Positions 6,668 through 15,642 of a stretch of DNA of 33,038 nt are shown in pieces. Location of the stretch: assembly GCA_034431315.1 (NCBI GenBank), contig DAOUDK010000006.1, positions 1 through 33,038 of the forward strand. The letters run 5' to 3'. This DNA is from JAUWOY01 sp034431315. GTDB lineage: Bacteria > Chloroflexota > Anaerolineae > VGOG01. The position numbers and the translations under genes are program-made. Position 1 is the first letter of the stretch. Every line of letters begins with the position of its first letter. The notes under the pieces were generated by a model. It searched no databases and was not told the DNA's origin. It was given only the letters and a program-made list of their open reading frames with translations.

Positions 6668-7705
6668 ATGCTGAACGCATCCATCGCCGGCGCATCCGGA
6701 TACGTGGGGGGGGAACTGCTGCGGCTGCTGCTGGGCCATCCCGAGGTGGAGGTGAAGCAGGTCACTTCGGAGAGCTACGCCGGGCAACCGGCTCACTTCC
6801 TGCACCCTAACCTCAGGGGACGGACAAATCTTAGCCTGGTGAGCCTCCAGGAACTGGCGCCCTGCGACGTGCTCTTCGCCGCCCTTCCTCACGGCCAGGT
6901 GGCCCCGCGCATCGAGGAATTCGCCGCCCTTGCCAAGCGGGTCGTGGACTTGAGCGCGGATTTCCGCCTCCACGACCCGGCCGATTATCCACTCTGGTAC
7001 GGCTGGGAGCACCCGGCTCCCCAATGGCTGCCCCGCTTCGTCTACGGCCTGCCCGAGTTCCATCGAGAAGCACTCCGAGAAGCCCGCTACGCCAGCGGCG
7101 TGGGCTGCAATGCTACGGTCATCAACCTGGCCCTGTGGCCGCTTTATCAAGCTGGCGTGATCGGCAAGACGGTGGTGGAGGTCAAGGTCGGCTCCTCGGA
7201 GGGGGGCGCCAAACCCACCCGCGCCTCCCATCACTCGGAGCGCAGCCACGTCGTCCGCTCCTACGCTCCCACCGTCCACCGTCACCTGGCCGAGATGCTG
7301 CAGGAGCTCACCTTCAATGAACAGCAGCCTGACATCCATATATCGGTAACATCGGTGGATCTGGTGCGCGGTGCGCTGGCCACGGCGCATTGCTTCCTCA
7401 CGGAAGACCTGGGCGAAAAGGACATCTGGCGATTGTACCGCCAGGCCTACGGCGACGAGCCCTTCATCCGCATCGTCAAATTCCGCAGGGGGTTCTACCG
7501 CTACCCAGAGCCCAAGATCCTGGCCGGCTCCAACTACTGCGACGTCGGTTTCGCCAGGGAGGAAGGAAGCGACCGGCTGGTGGTCATCGCCGCCCTGGAT
7601 AACCTGATGAAGGGAGCGGCCGGTACTGCGGTGCAGGCGATGAACGTGATGTGCGGCTTTGCGGAGACGGCAGGGTTGGAGTTTCCGGGGCTGCATCCGG
7701 TTTAG
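6668..7705 (+). CDS. argC: LysW-glutamyl/aminoadipyl-phosphate reductase
   Basis: This NADPH-dependent reductase of the ArgC/LysY family converts the phosphorylated LysW-bound acid to its semialdehyde. The 345 residues include the N-terminal GASGYVGGELLRLL dinucleotide-binding motif, the catalytic cysteine C147 in SGVGCNAT, the VGSSEGGAKPT loop typical of the LysW branch, and the C-terminal NLMKGAAGTAVQAMN signature. ATG at 6668 follows AGGAGAGAG. In the LysW nomenclature it would be lysY; argC is given because the operon makes arginine. Confidence 0.94.
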   Translation: MLNASIAGASGYVGGELLRLLLGHPEVEVKQVTSESYAGQPAHFLHPNLRGRTNLSLVSLQELAPCDVLFAALPHGQVAPRIEEFAALAKRVVDLSADFRLHDPADYPLWYGWEHPAPQWLPRFVYGLPEFHREALREARYASGVGCNATVINLALWPLYQAGVIGKTVVEVKVGSSEGGAKPTRASHHSERSHVVRSYAPTVHRHLAEMLQELTFNEQQPDIHISVTSVDLVRGALATAHCFLTEDLGEKDIWRLYRQAYGDEPFIRIVKFRRGFYRYPEPKILAGSNYCDVGFAREEGSDRLVVIAALDNLMKGAAGTAVQAMNVMCGFAETAGLEFPGLHPV

Positions 7706-7766
7706 AGATTGGATATTGGAGATTGGAGATTAGAGATTGGACATTGGATATTGGGGATTGGGGAGT
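7706..7766. repeat. heptamer word repeat between argC and argB
   Basis: The whole 61-base spacer consists of ATTGGAGATTGGAGATTAG-like words, ending in GGGGATTGGGGAG, which doubles as the ribosome site for argB. It is in the transcribed interior of the operon. Confidence 0.75.
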
Positions 7767-8570
7767 ATGATCGTGGTCAAGATCGGCGGGGTGGAGGGGT
7801 TGGGCATTGAGCCGCTATGTGCCGATGTCGCCGACCTGATCGGGAACGGGGAGCAGATGGTGCTCGTACATGGCGGCTCCCATCAGACCAACGTTATCTC
7901 TGAGAAACTGGGACACCCGCCTCGCTTCGTCACCTCGGTCTCAGGCCACGTTAGCCGCTACACCGACCGGGAGACGTTGGAGATATTCGCCATGGTGGTG
8001 GCGGGCCGGGTGAATAAGCTGCTGGTGGAACGGCTGCAAGGGTTGGAGGTCAACGCCGTGGGGCTCTCAGGGCCTGACGGACGGCTGCTGGAAGGACGGC
8101 GAAAGTCGGTTCTGAAGATCGTGGAGAACGGCAAGCGAAAGATGCTGCGCGGCGAGTGGAGCGGCGTCATTCAGCAGGTCAACGTCTCCCTGCTGAGGCT
8201 GCTCCTCGACCACGGCTACACGCCGGTCATTGCTCCGCTGGCCATCAGCCACGAGGGGGAGGTGTTGAACGTGGACGGCGACCGGGCAGCGGCGGCTGTG
8301 GCTGCCGCGCTGGGGGCCGAAACTCTCGTCCTGCTGTCCAACGTCCCCGGTCTGCTGAGGGACTTCCCCGACGATAGTTCGCTCATCCGCAGCATCGGGC
8401 GCGACGAAGTGGAGGCCCATTTCCCCTACGCCCAGGGGCGGATGAAAAAGAAGCTGCTGGGGGCCAGGGAGGCGCTGGAGGGTGGGGTGGGCCGGGTGAT
8501 ACTCGGCGATGGACGCATCGAATCGCCGGTCAGCCAAGCGCTGGCGGGCAGAGGGACGGTGATTCAATGA
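7767..8570 (+). CDS. argB: LysW-glutamate/aminoadipate kinase
   Basis: This amino-acid kinase family member phosphorylates the side-chain carboxylate of LysW-bound Glu or aminoadipate. The 267-residue protein begins MIVVKIGG, has VLVHGGSHQTN for the substrate and phosphate loops, HVSRYTDRETLEIF, NVDGDRAAAAVAAALGAETLVLLSNVPGLL, and GRMKKKLLGA near the end. ATG at 7767 follows GGGGAG and starts exactly at the family's usual first strand. The opening from 7737 is translated repeat. The stop overlaps the next start as ATGA. It would be lysZ in the LysW scheme. Confidence 0.93.
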   Translation: MIVVKIGGVEGLGIEPLCADVADLIGNGEQMVLVHGGSHQTNVISEKLGHPPRFVTSVSGHVSRYTDRETLEIFAMVVAGRVNKLLVERLQGLEVNAVGLSGPDGRLLEGRRKSVLKIVENGKRKMLRGEWSGVIQQVNVSLLRLLLDHGYTPVIAPLAISHEGEVLNVDGDRAAAAVAAALGAETLVLLSNVPGLLRDFPDDSSLIRSIGRDEVEAHFPYAQGRMKKKLLGAREALEGGVGRVILGDGRIESPVSQALAGRGTVIQ

Positions 8571-9742
8571 CCAATGACCAAGCGTTGATTGAGCTGGAGG
8601 ATGGTTATACCAGCGGGGTGTACACCAAGCGGCCTCTGGTTATCGTGCGGGGAGAAGGGGCCAAACTGTGGGATGCCCAGGGGCGGGCTTACATTGATTG
8701 CGTGGGCGGGCATGGAGTGGTGAACGTCGGCCACTGTCATCCCAGGGTGGCGGCGGCGATCAGGGAGCAGGCCGGGAGGCTGATCACCTGTCCTGAGAGC
8801 TTCTACAACGACCGCCGGGCGGAGCTGCAGGCCGAACTGGTGCGCATCGCGCCCCCGGGGCTGGAACGGGTGTTTCTGTGTAACTCCGGCGCCGAGGCGG
8901 TGGAAGGAGCTATCAAGTTCGCTCGCTTGGCTACCGGCCGTCCGGGCATCGTCGCTGCCAAGAACGGCTTTCATGGCCGCACTCTGGGCGCTCTATCAGC
9001 CACCTGGCGGCCCCAATACCGCCAGCCCTTCGAGCCGCTGGTGCCGGGCTTCGTCCACGTGCCCTACAACGATGAGGACGCCCTCGAAGAAGCCATCGGC
9101 GACGATACGGCGGCAGTCATTTTGGAGGTGGTGCAGGGGGAGGGGGGCGTCACCATCGGCGACGGAGATTACCTGCAAGGTGTGCAGAGGCTTTGCCAGG
9201 AGCGGGGGGCGCTGTTCATCATTGACGAGGTGCAAACGGGGTTCGGGCGGACGGGCCGCATGTTCGCCTGTGAGCACCACGGCCTGGAGCCTGACCTGCT
9301 GTGCCTGGCCAAGGCCATCGCCGGCGGGATACCGATGGGCGCGGTGCTGCTCGGCTCCCGGGTGGGGAAGCTGCCGAGCAGAGCGCATGGCTCTACCTTC
9401 GGAGGTAACCCGCTGGCCTGCGCCGCGGCCCTGGCTGCCATCCGCGTCATCGAGGAGGAAACTCTTCCGCAACGAGCGGCGGAATTGGGAGCCTACTTTA
9501 TCTCCCGCCTGCGTGGCTTAGACTCGCCCCTCGTCCGGGAGGTGCGGGGGCTGGGGCTGATGATCGCCATCGAGTTGAAGCACAGGGCCGGGCCCTATCT
9601 GGCGGCGCTGATGGAGCGGGGGGTGCTGGCCCTGTCGGCCGGGCCGATCGTGATGCGCTTTCTGCCGCCGCTGGTGATCAGCGTGGAGGACATGGACGCG
9701 GTAGTGGAGCGGGTGGCAGAAGTTTTGCCGGCATCTTTGTGA
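8567..9742 (+). CDS. argD: LysW-semialdehyde aminotransferase
   Basis: This PLP-dependent class III aminotransferase (ArgD/LysJ family) turns LysW-bound semialdehyde into LysW-ornithine (or LysW-lysine) using glutamate. The 391 residues show CNSGAEAVEGAIKFAR, KNGFHGRTLGALSAT, the PLP aspartate D220 in IIDEVQTGFGRTG, and the Schiff-base lysine K249 in LAKAIAGGIPMGAVLLG. It overlaps the argB stop by four bases. No separate argJ or argA is present, which fits release by LysK downstream. Confidence 0.95.
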   Translation: MTNDQALIELEDGYTSGVYTKRPLVIVRGEGAKLWDAQGRAYIDCVGGHGVVNVGHCHPRVAAAIREQAGRLITCPESFYNDRRAELQAELVRIAPPGLERVFLCNSGAEAVEGAIKFARLATGRPGIVAAKNGFHGRTLGALSATWRPQYRQPFEPLVPGFVHVPYNDEDALEEAIGDDTAAVILEVVQGEGGVTIGDGDYLQGVQRLCQERGALFIIDEVQTGFGRTGRMFACEHHGLEPDLLCLAKAIAGGIPMGAVLLGSRVGKLPSRAHGSTFGGNPLACAAALAAIRVIEEETLPQRAAELGAYFISRLRGLDSPLVREVRGLGLMIAIELKHRAGPYLAALMERGVLALSAGPIVMRFLPPLVISVEDMDAVVERVAEVLPASL

Positions 9743-9760
9743 TCGGAAAGGAGCAGACAA

Positions 9761-10237
9761 ATGTCGAAACCACGAGTGGAGGCATTGATTGCCAGACTGG
9801 AAAAGGGCAAACAAAAGACCCACGAAATTCTGAGCGGATTGACGGCGGATCAGTGGCAGAGAGTAGTGTACACTGATCCATGTCCCTGGACGGCGCGTGA
9901 CCTGTTGGCGCATTTCGTCTCGGCGGAGGAAGGACTGTGGCGCATGGCCCAGGACGTGGCTTCAGGCGGGGCAGGCGCGCCCGAGGGGTTTGATTACGAT
10001 GCCTTTAACGCGGAGGAACAGAAGCGCCTGGCCGATCACTCGCCACAGCACCTGCTAGCTGCATTGGCCATCGCTCGCCAGACCACGTTGGACTGGGTGC
10101 GTACATTGGGGGAGGACGACCTGGACCGCATTGGGTGGCACCCGGGCCTGGGTGAAATCTCGCTGGAGATGATGCTCTCTGCCATCTATGGCCATCAACT
10201 GCTTCACATGCGCGATTTGCAGCGTGCAATGGGCTGA
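9761..10237 (+). CDS. DinB-family protein inserted in the arginine operon
   Basis: The 158-residue protein looks like a DinB/YfiT-type four-helix bundle. It has an N-terminal helix LIARLEKGKQKTHEILSGL, then PWTARDLLAHFVSAEEGL with a potential metal-binding histidine, and YGHQLLHMRDLQ with two more near the end. Members bind a divalent metal and often act as thiol-dependent transferases; the substrate here is unknown. The start follows AAAGGAG, 18 bases after argD, in the same direction, so it is co-transcribed with an arginine pathway to which it has no obvious link. The 118 bases after it, before lysK, hold no further gene that I see. Confidence 0.75.
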   Translation: MSKPRVEALIARLEKGKQKTHEILSGLTADQWQRVVYTDPCPWTARDLLAHFVSAEEGLWRMAQDVASGGAGAPEGFDYDAFNAEEQKRLADHSPQHLLAALAIARQTTLDWVRTLGEDDLDRIGWHPGLGEISLEMMLSAIYGHQLLHMRDLQRAMG

Positions 10238-10355
10238 TGTTTGGCCGCCAGCTTTGATGAGGGATTCGAAATGGATAGACCTGCCAACACCTCCCTTCTC
10301 GCCGTCGAGGACGGGACGCTGTTATGTCAGTCGCTGTCGTCTGGAGGGAGCAAAA

Positions 10356-11387
10356 ATGGATGAATTGGTATTGCTGCGGGAGATGCTGGAAATCTACAGC
10401 CCTTCGGGGAAAGAGGGGGAAATGGCGGCCTACCTGTTGACGCAGATGAGGGCCCTGGGCTTCCGCACCTACCAGGACCCGGCGGGCAATGCCATCGGCG
10501 TGCTAGGGAAGGGTGAAAGAGAGATCATGCTGTTGGGACACATGGATACCGTCGAGGGGTTCATCCCCATCCGCTTGCAGAATGGCCGGCTCTACGGGCG
10601 GGGGGCGGTGGACGCCAAGGGGCCGCTGGCCACCTTCATCCTGGCAGCAGCCCAGGCGGGGCACTTGCCGGACAAGCGCATCGTGGTGGTGGGCGCCGTC
10701 GAAGAGGAGGCAGCTTCGAAAGGAGCCCGCTACCTGCTGGGTAACTTCTCCCCCCAGGTGGTGGTCATCGGCGAGCCGAGTGGATGGCAGCACGTGACCC
10801 TGGGCTACAAAGGCCGCCTGCTGGTGACCTATCGCCTGGCCGCGCCAATGCGGCACAGCACGGCGCAGGGATCGTCGGGCTCCGAGCGAGCCGTCGCGTT
10901 CTGGAACCGCCTGACCGACCACGCTCGGCAGTTCAACCAGGGCGAACGCTTCCGCTTCCACACCCTGGACGCTTCGCTGCACCGCATCACCGCCCACAAC
11001 GGCGGCTTCGAGGAGGAAGTGACCATGGACATGACCCTGCGCATCCCCTTCGGCCTGGATGTGCCCTCCCTGAAGGAGCACATGCGCCAGTGGGCCGACG
11101 GAGCCGCCGTCGGTTTCAGCGGCGAGGACGTGCCGTTCAAGGCGGGCAAGAACAATCCACTGGTGCGGGCTTTCCTGAGGGCCATCCGTGCCAGGGACGG
11201 ACGTCCCACCTTCAAAGTGAAGCTGGGCACCTCCGACATGAACACCGTCGGCCCGGTGTGGGATTGCCCCATCGTGGCCTACGGCCCCGGCGACTCCTCG
11301 CTCGACCACACACCGGATGAGCACATCCAGGTGGAGGAGTTCTATCAAGCCATAGAGGTGATGGCGGAAGTGATACGTGAGGCGTGA
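10356..11387 (+). CDS. lysK: LysW-ornithine/lysine hydrolase (M20 family)
   Basis: This metallo-hydrolase releases ornithine (or lysine) from LysW. The 343-residue protein has the M20 metal ligands: H62 and D64 in LLGHMDTVEG, D86 in GRGAVDAKGP, and the catalytic Glu with neighbours in GAVEEEAASKG (116-118). LGTSDMNTVGPVW and GDSSLDHTPDEHI follow, as in the LysK/ArgE-like branch. ATG at 10356 follows GGAGGGAG. An in-frame opening from 10188 overlaps the DinB-like gene and is rejected. No ornithine carbamoyltransferase is in the window, so argF must lie elsewhere. Confidence 0.92.
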   Translation: MDELVLLREMLEIYSPSGKEGEMAAYLLTQMRALGFRTYQDPAGNAIGVLGKGEREIMLLGHMDTVEGFIPIRLQNGRLYGRGAVDAKGPLATFILAAAQAGHLPDKRIVVVGAVEEEAASKGARYLLGNFSPQVVVIGEPSGWQHVTLGYKGRLLVTYRLAAPMRHSTAQGSSGSERAVAFWNRLTDHARQFNQGERFRFHTLDASLHRITAHNGGFEEEVTMDMTLRIPFGLDVPSLKEHMRQWADGAAVGFSGEDVPFKAGKNNPLVRAFLRAIRARDGRPTFKVKLGTSDMNTVGPVWDCPIVAYGPGDSSLDHTPDEHIQVEEFYQAIEVMAEVIREA

Positions 11388-11433
11388 GGCGTATTGCGTA
11401 TTGCGTAAAACGTAAAAAAGGAGGAAAAGGACG

Positions 11434-12681
11434 ATGAAAAAGGTTGTTTTGGCCTACTCGGGCGGACTGGACACCTCGGTGATTCTGGTCTGGCTGAAGG
11501 AGCGCTACGATTGCGAGGTGATCACCTTCACCGCTGACCTGGGCCAGGAAGAGGAGTTGGAGGGGCTGGAGGAGAAGGCGCTCTCCACGGGAGCCAGCAA
11601 GGTCTACATCGAAGACCTGCGGGAGGAGTTCCTGATGGGGTACGCCTTCCCCACCATGATGGCCGGCGCCATCTACGAGCGGCAGTACCTGCTGGGCACA
11701 TCGTTCGCCCGTCCGCTCACCGCCAAGCGGCAGGTGGAGATCGCCGAACTGGAAGGAGCTGACGCCGTATCTCACGGCTGCACCGGCAAGGGCAACGACC
11801 AGGTACGCTTCGAGCTGACCTACAAGGCCCTCAATCCCCGCCTGAAGGTCATCGCCCCCTGGCGGGAATGGGACATCCGCTCGCGGGAGGATGCGCTGGC
11901 CTACGCCGCGGCCCACAACGTGCCGGTGGCAGCCACCGAGCGTTCCATCTACAGCCGTGACCGCAACATCTGGCACCTGAGCCACGAGGGCGGGATCCTG
12001 GAAGACCCCTGGCAGGAGCCACAGGAGGACATGTTCGTGCTCACCGTGGCGCCTGAGGCCGCGCCCGACGAACCACTCTACCTGGAGATTAACTTCAAGG
12101 AGGGCATACCCAAGCGCATCGATGGCGTGGCCTTCGGCGCGGTGGAGCTGCTGACCCGGCTGAACGAGCTGGGCGGCGCGCACGGCGTGGGACGGGAGGA
12201 TCTGGTCGAAAACCGTCTGGTGGGGATGAAATCCCACGGCGTGTACGAGACCCCCGGCGGCACTATCCTCTACACCGCCCACCGCGGCCTGGAGAGCATC
12301 TGCCTGGACCGGGAGACGCTCCACTACAAGGACATCGTCGCCCAGCGCTACGCGGAACTGGTCTACTACGGCCAGTGGTTCACACCGCTGCGCGAGGCGC
12401 TGGACGCCTTCGTGCGCCAGACGCAGGAGACCGTCACCGGCACGGTGCGCCTCAAGCTATACAAGGGCAGTTGCACCGTCGTCGGTCGCAAGTCGCCCTA
12501 CAGCCTCTATCGAGAGGATTACGCCACCTTCGGTGAGGAGGACGTCTACGACCAGGCGGATGCCGAGGGCTTCATCAACCTCTTCGGCCTGCCGCTGAAG
12601 GTCAAGGCGCTGCTGGACATCGAGGGGTTGGGGATCTCCGGCTATCGCTCGCCCGACTACAGCAAGTTCAAGCGGGACTGA
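11434..12681 (+). CDS. argG: argininosuccinate synthase
   Basis: ATP-dependent condensation of citrulline and aspartate. The 415 residues start with the PP-loop AYSGGLDTSVILVWLKERY (residues 7-25). SHGCTGKGNDQVRFEL and GRKSPYSLYREDYATFGE follow, as in ArgG. The start is preceded by AAGGAGGAAAAGG. The 46-base spacer after lysK contains duplicated words GTGAGGC and GTATTGC, another example of word-like spacer DNA. It links LysW-derived ornithine to arginine together with argH. Confidence 0.97.
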   Translation: MKKVVLAYSGGLDTSVILVWLKERYDCEVITFTADLGQEEELEGLEEKALSTGASKVYIEDLREEFLMGYAFPTMMAGAIYERQYLLGTSFARPLTAKRQVEIAELEGADAVSHGCTGKGNDQVRFELTYKALNPRLKVIAPWREWDIRSREDALAYAAAHNVPVAATERSIYSRDRNIWHLSHEGGILEDPWQEPQEDMFVLTVAPEAAPDEPLYLEINFKEGIPKRIDGVAFGAVELLTRLNELGGAHGVGREDLVENRLVGMKSHGVYETPGGTILYTAHRGLESICLDRETLHYKDIVAQRYAELVYYGQWFTPLREALDAFVRQTQETVTGTVRLKLYKGSCTVVGRKSPYSLYREDYATFGEEDVYDQADAEGFINLFGLPLKVKALLDIEGLGISGYRSPDYSKFKRD

Positions 12682-12809
12682 GAAGGGTTTCGAGTTTCGG
12701 GTTTGGGGTTTCGAGTTCGAAGGGAGTAACGAGGAATGTGGAAGTTGGAGATTGGAGGTTGGAGGTTGGAAACCAGCTTCCAGCATGCGTGGGATAACGA
12801 GGAGGAAGG
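12682..12809. repeat. word-repeat spacer between argG and argH
   Basis: The 128-base spacer is a mosaic: GGGTTTCGAGTTTC-type words (12686-12720), then the heptamer family AAGTTGGAGATTGGAGG (12738-12778), then a short unique stretch with the argH ribosome site GAGGAGGAAGG. No promoter or terminator was recognised. Confidence 0.65.
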
Positions 12810-14177
12810 ATGAAACTGTGGGGCGGACGGTTCGAGGGAACACCTGATGAGCTGATGGAGCGCTTCAACGCCTCCATCGGCTTCGACTGGCGGCTGTGGG
12901 CAGCCGACATCGAAGGCAGCATGGCCTATGCCAGCGCGCTGGAACGCGCCGAGCTGCTCACCGCCAGCGAGCGGGATCGGCTCATTCAGGGGTTGGAAGC
13001 GGTGGCGCGGGAGTTCGAGGTCGGCGAATTCGAGATCGTGCTTTCGGACGAGGATATCCACACCGCCGTCGAGCGGCGGCTGGGAGAGCTGATTGGCGAT
13101 CTGGCAGGCAAGCTGCACACCGGGCGCAGCCGCAACGATCAGGTGGCTACCGACCTGCGCCTCTACCTGATGGGGGAGATCCCAGGCCTGCGCCAGCGGC
13201 TCAGCGACCTGCAAGAAGCCATCCTAGCCAAGGCAGAACAGCATCTGGACGTCATCATGCCCGGTTACACGCATTTGCAGCGGGCGCAGCCGGTGCTGTT
13301 CAGCCACTGGCTGATGAGCGCCTTCTGGATGCTGCAGCGGGATCGGCAACGACTGGACGACCTGGAGAAGCGCGTCGCTGTGCTGCCGCTGGGCGCGGGC
13401 GCGCTGGCCGGCCACTCCCTGGGCATTGACCGCCAATTCCTGGCCGCCGAACTGGGCTTCCGGGCAATCTGCGAGAACAGCCTGGACGCCGTGTCGGACC
13501 GCGATTTCATGGCCGAGCTCCTGTTCTGGGCCGCGCTGTTGCAAACGCATCTCAGCCGCCTGGCCGAGGACTTGATCATCTGGTCGTCAGCGGAGTTCGG
13601 CTTCGTGGAGCTGGACGACGCCTACGCCACCGGCTCCAGTTTGATGCCGCAAAAAAAGAACCCCGACTCGCTGGAGCTGCTGCGGGGCAAGGTGGGGCGA
13701 ATGGTGGGGCATCTGGTGGCTTTGCTGATCACGCTCAAGGGCCTGCCTTCGACCTACAACAAGGACCTGCAAGAGGATAAGGAGCCTCTGTTCGACGCGC
13801 TGGACACGCTGAAGCTGGCGCTGCCGGTGGCGGCGGGCGTGGTGCGTACCCTGAAGGTCAACGCCGAAGCCCTGGCCGCCGCCCTCGACGACGCCATGCT
13901 GGCCACCGACCTGGCCGACTACCTGGTGCGTCGTGGCGTCCCCTTCCGCCAGAGCCACGAGCTGGTGGGCCGCGCAGTGCGGCGGGCCGAGGCGCTGGGC
14001 TTGCCGCTGCGCGAGCTGCCCCTGGCCGAGTTCCAGGCTATTTCTGAAGCCTTCGAATCCGGCCTCTACGCGGTGTTCAACCACCGGCGCTCGGTGGAGG
14101 CGCGGGACTCCTACGGGGGCACGGCCACGGTCGCTGTGCGTCAGCAAATCGAGCGTGCTCGGTCAGTAAGCTCGTGA
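12810..14177 (+). CDS. argH: argininosuccinate lyase
   Basis: Cleaves argininosuccinate to arginine and fumarate. The 455-residue protein has the MKLWGGRFEG start, TGRSRNDQVATDLRL, MPGYTHLQRAQPV and the fumarase/lyase signature GSSLMPQKKNPD with the catalytic serine around residues 276-277. Length and start are standard. It is the last gene of the rightward operon. Its last 15 bases overlap the 3' end of the opposing radical SAM gene, with no terminator visible between them. Confidence 0.97.
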   Translation: MKLWGGRFEGTPDELMERFNASIGFDWRLWAADIEGSMAYASALERAELLTASERDRLIQGLEAVAREFEVGEFEIVLSDEDIHTAVERRLGELIGDLAGKLHTGRSRNDQVATDLRLYLMGEIPGLRQRLSDLQEAILAKAEQHLDVIMPGYTHLQRAQPVLFSHWLMSAFWMLQRDRQRLDDLEKRVAVLPLGAGALAGHSLGIDRQFLAAELGFRAICENSLDAVSDRDFMAELLFWAALLQTHLSRLAEDLIIWSSAEFGFVELDDAYATGSSLMPQKKNPDSLELLRGKVGRMVGHLVALLITLKGLPSTYNKDLQEDKEPLFDALDTLKLALPVAAGVVRTLKVNAEALAAALDDAMLATDLADYLVRRGVPFRQSHELVGRAVRRAEALGLPLRELPLAEFQAISEAFESGLYAVFNHRRSVEARDSYGGTATVAVRQQIERARSVSS

Positions 14178-15260
14178 CAGCAGGTGGCGGTTGCCGATGC
14201 GCACGTTGGTCAGGCCAGCGGCGCGGGCGGCGGCCTCAGCGGCATCAGCATGGCGCACCGAGGTGCGGGGCAGATCGGGCATGTAAAAATGGGGATGGAA
14301 GCCCAGTAGAGCGTAGGGAATGGCAGGGTCCAGGGAAGCGATGAAGGAGGCGATGTTGCTAACCTCCTTGACGTCAACGTAGCCCGGCACCAGCAAGGTG
14401 CTGGCCACCACCAGCGGGGGCTCAGGACGCTCCGGAATGTGCCTGGCGGCGCGGGCGAAGTTCTCCAGCGTCCTTTCGTTTGACACGCCTGTCAAAGCCA
14501 GGTGGAGGCTCTCGTCATAAGCCTTGAGGTCAAACTTGATACAGCCGCCGGTCTCCAGAGACAGTTGCACCGCCTTGTCCAGTAGCTTGGGATGCATGGT
14601 GCCGTTGGTCTCCCAGCAGATGCGCACGCCTCTTTCGGCCAGGATGCGCGAAGTAGCCAGGGCGTGAGGCATCTGGGGCGTGGGGTCGCCGCCGAAGTAG
14701 CAGACGCAGTAGGTCCGAGCATCGGCCTGGTCGGCCAGCTCCTGGGCGCTCATGCCCCTGCCTTCGGGCGACATCTGGCGATAATGCCAGTTCTGACAGA
14801 ACAGGCAATTCAGGGAGCAGGCCCCGTAAAACACCGCCAGGTTCTTGTAGCCGTACCTGGTATGCCCCTCGCAAACCCAATCGGCCACGCAGTTGGTGGG
14901 CAAGGGGTCGTAGTACCAGTGCAGGATGCCCTTCCTGGCCGTTCCCGCCAGATGGATCAGCCTGCCTCCTCGGTTCTCCCTGAGACCACAGAAGCCGCGC
15001 TCGCCTTCTGGGATGCGACACTCGTTGGCGCAAAGAGGGCAATGCACGCCCTGGGGATCATCGGGCGGCTGCGTCGGCAGGTCGAACTCCAGCCGCGTCT
15101 CGGCCTGCATCTCTTGGATGCGCGGCAGCACCTCCTCGGGCCGCTCCCGAATGCAATCTGCGCAGGCGCCCAGAATAGCGGTGATGAGAGGAGATTGCCG
15201 GCCGCAGGCCAGGCACTTGCCGTGGCTGTTGTAACCGTGATAGTCAGTGAATATCTTCAC
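14163..15260 (-). CDS. radical SAM protein, AmrS/PflA-like
   Basis: The 365-residue protein belongs to the radical SAM family that includes AmrS (AmmeMemoRadiSam) and PflA-like activases. The cluster motif is C148-x3-C152-x2-C155 in GACSLNCLFCQNW. N-terminal cysteine pairs CLAC (16-19), CADC (33-36) and CPLC (74-77), with C81 and C91, suggest one or two zinc-binding modules. YYDPLPTNCVADWVCEGH and the late GFHPHFYMPDLPRTS stretch are typical of this family. The AmrA and AmrB partners are not in the window, so the substrate is unknown. It starts three bases after the stop of the small gene at 15264, implying coupling. Confidence 0.88.
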   Translation of the reverse strand: MKIFTDYHGYNSHGKCLACGRQSPLITAILGACADCIRERPEEVLPRIQEMQAETRLEFDLPTQPPDDPQGVHCPLCANECRIPEGERGFCGLRENRGGRLIHLAGTARKGILHWYYDPLPTNCVADWVCEGHTRYGYKNLAVFYGACSLNCLFCQNWHYRQMSPEGRGMSAQELADQADARTYCVCYFGGDPTPQMPHALATSRILAERGVRICWETNGTMHPKLLDKAVQLSLETGGCIKFDLKAYDESLHLALTGVSNERTLENFARAARHIPERPEPPLVVASTLLVPGYVDVKEVSNIASFIASLDPAIPYALLGFHPHFYMPDLPRTSVRHADAAEAAARAAGLTNVRIGNRHLLSRAY

Positions 15261-15263
15261 TCG

Positions 15264-15584
15264 TTACTCTCCACCCTCGTACTCTTCCCTGCTTATAAAC
15301 TGGCCGCCGGCAATCTCTCGTGAGGTCAACCGGCGTTGGGGCTCGAAGGTCAGTTTCACCTCGATAGGCTCAAAGCAGCGCTGGCTGCCGATAAGCACCT
15401 TGCGCACAACGTAGTCGGTGACACGCCCCTCAGCGCTGTAGTTAGGCGTCAGGTCATGTCTCAGGTCAATGCGAGTCTTGATCGCCTCGCCACACTTATG
15501 GCAGCGCACGTAGGCCCAAAGCACCTCGCCCTTGTCAGTACCTTGGGGTGATAATGCGGATGCTATCCTTTTCAAGAAGCTCAT
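15264..15584 (-). CDS. small conserved-looking protein, CxxC-containing
   Basis: I do not recognise this 106-residue protein. It starts MSFLKRIASALSPQG, an amphipathic or weakly membrane-associated N-terminus, then has one CHKC pair in AYVRCHKCGEAIKTRIDL, a beta-rich middle, and SQRCFEPIEVKLTF. The single CxxC plus a later Cys could bind metal or form a disulfide. ATG at 15584 has AGGTC and GGAGG close upstream. It is directly followed by the radical SAM gene and probably works with it or is at least co-translated. Confidence 0.7.
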   Translation of the reverse strand: MSFLKRIASALSPQGTDKGEVLWAYVRCHKCGEAIKTRIDLRHDLTPNYSAEGRVTDYVVRKVLIGSQRCFEPIEVKLTFEPQRRLTSREIAGGQFISREEYEGGE

Positions 15585-15642
15585 GTTCAGACCTCCGTTA
15601 GTTTATAGCACTCCAAAGTAGGGGGATAGAAAGCACGGAGCG

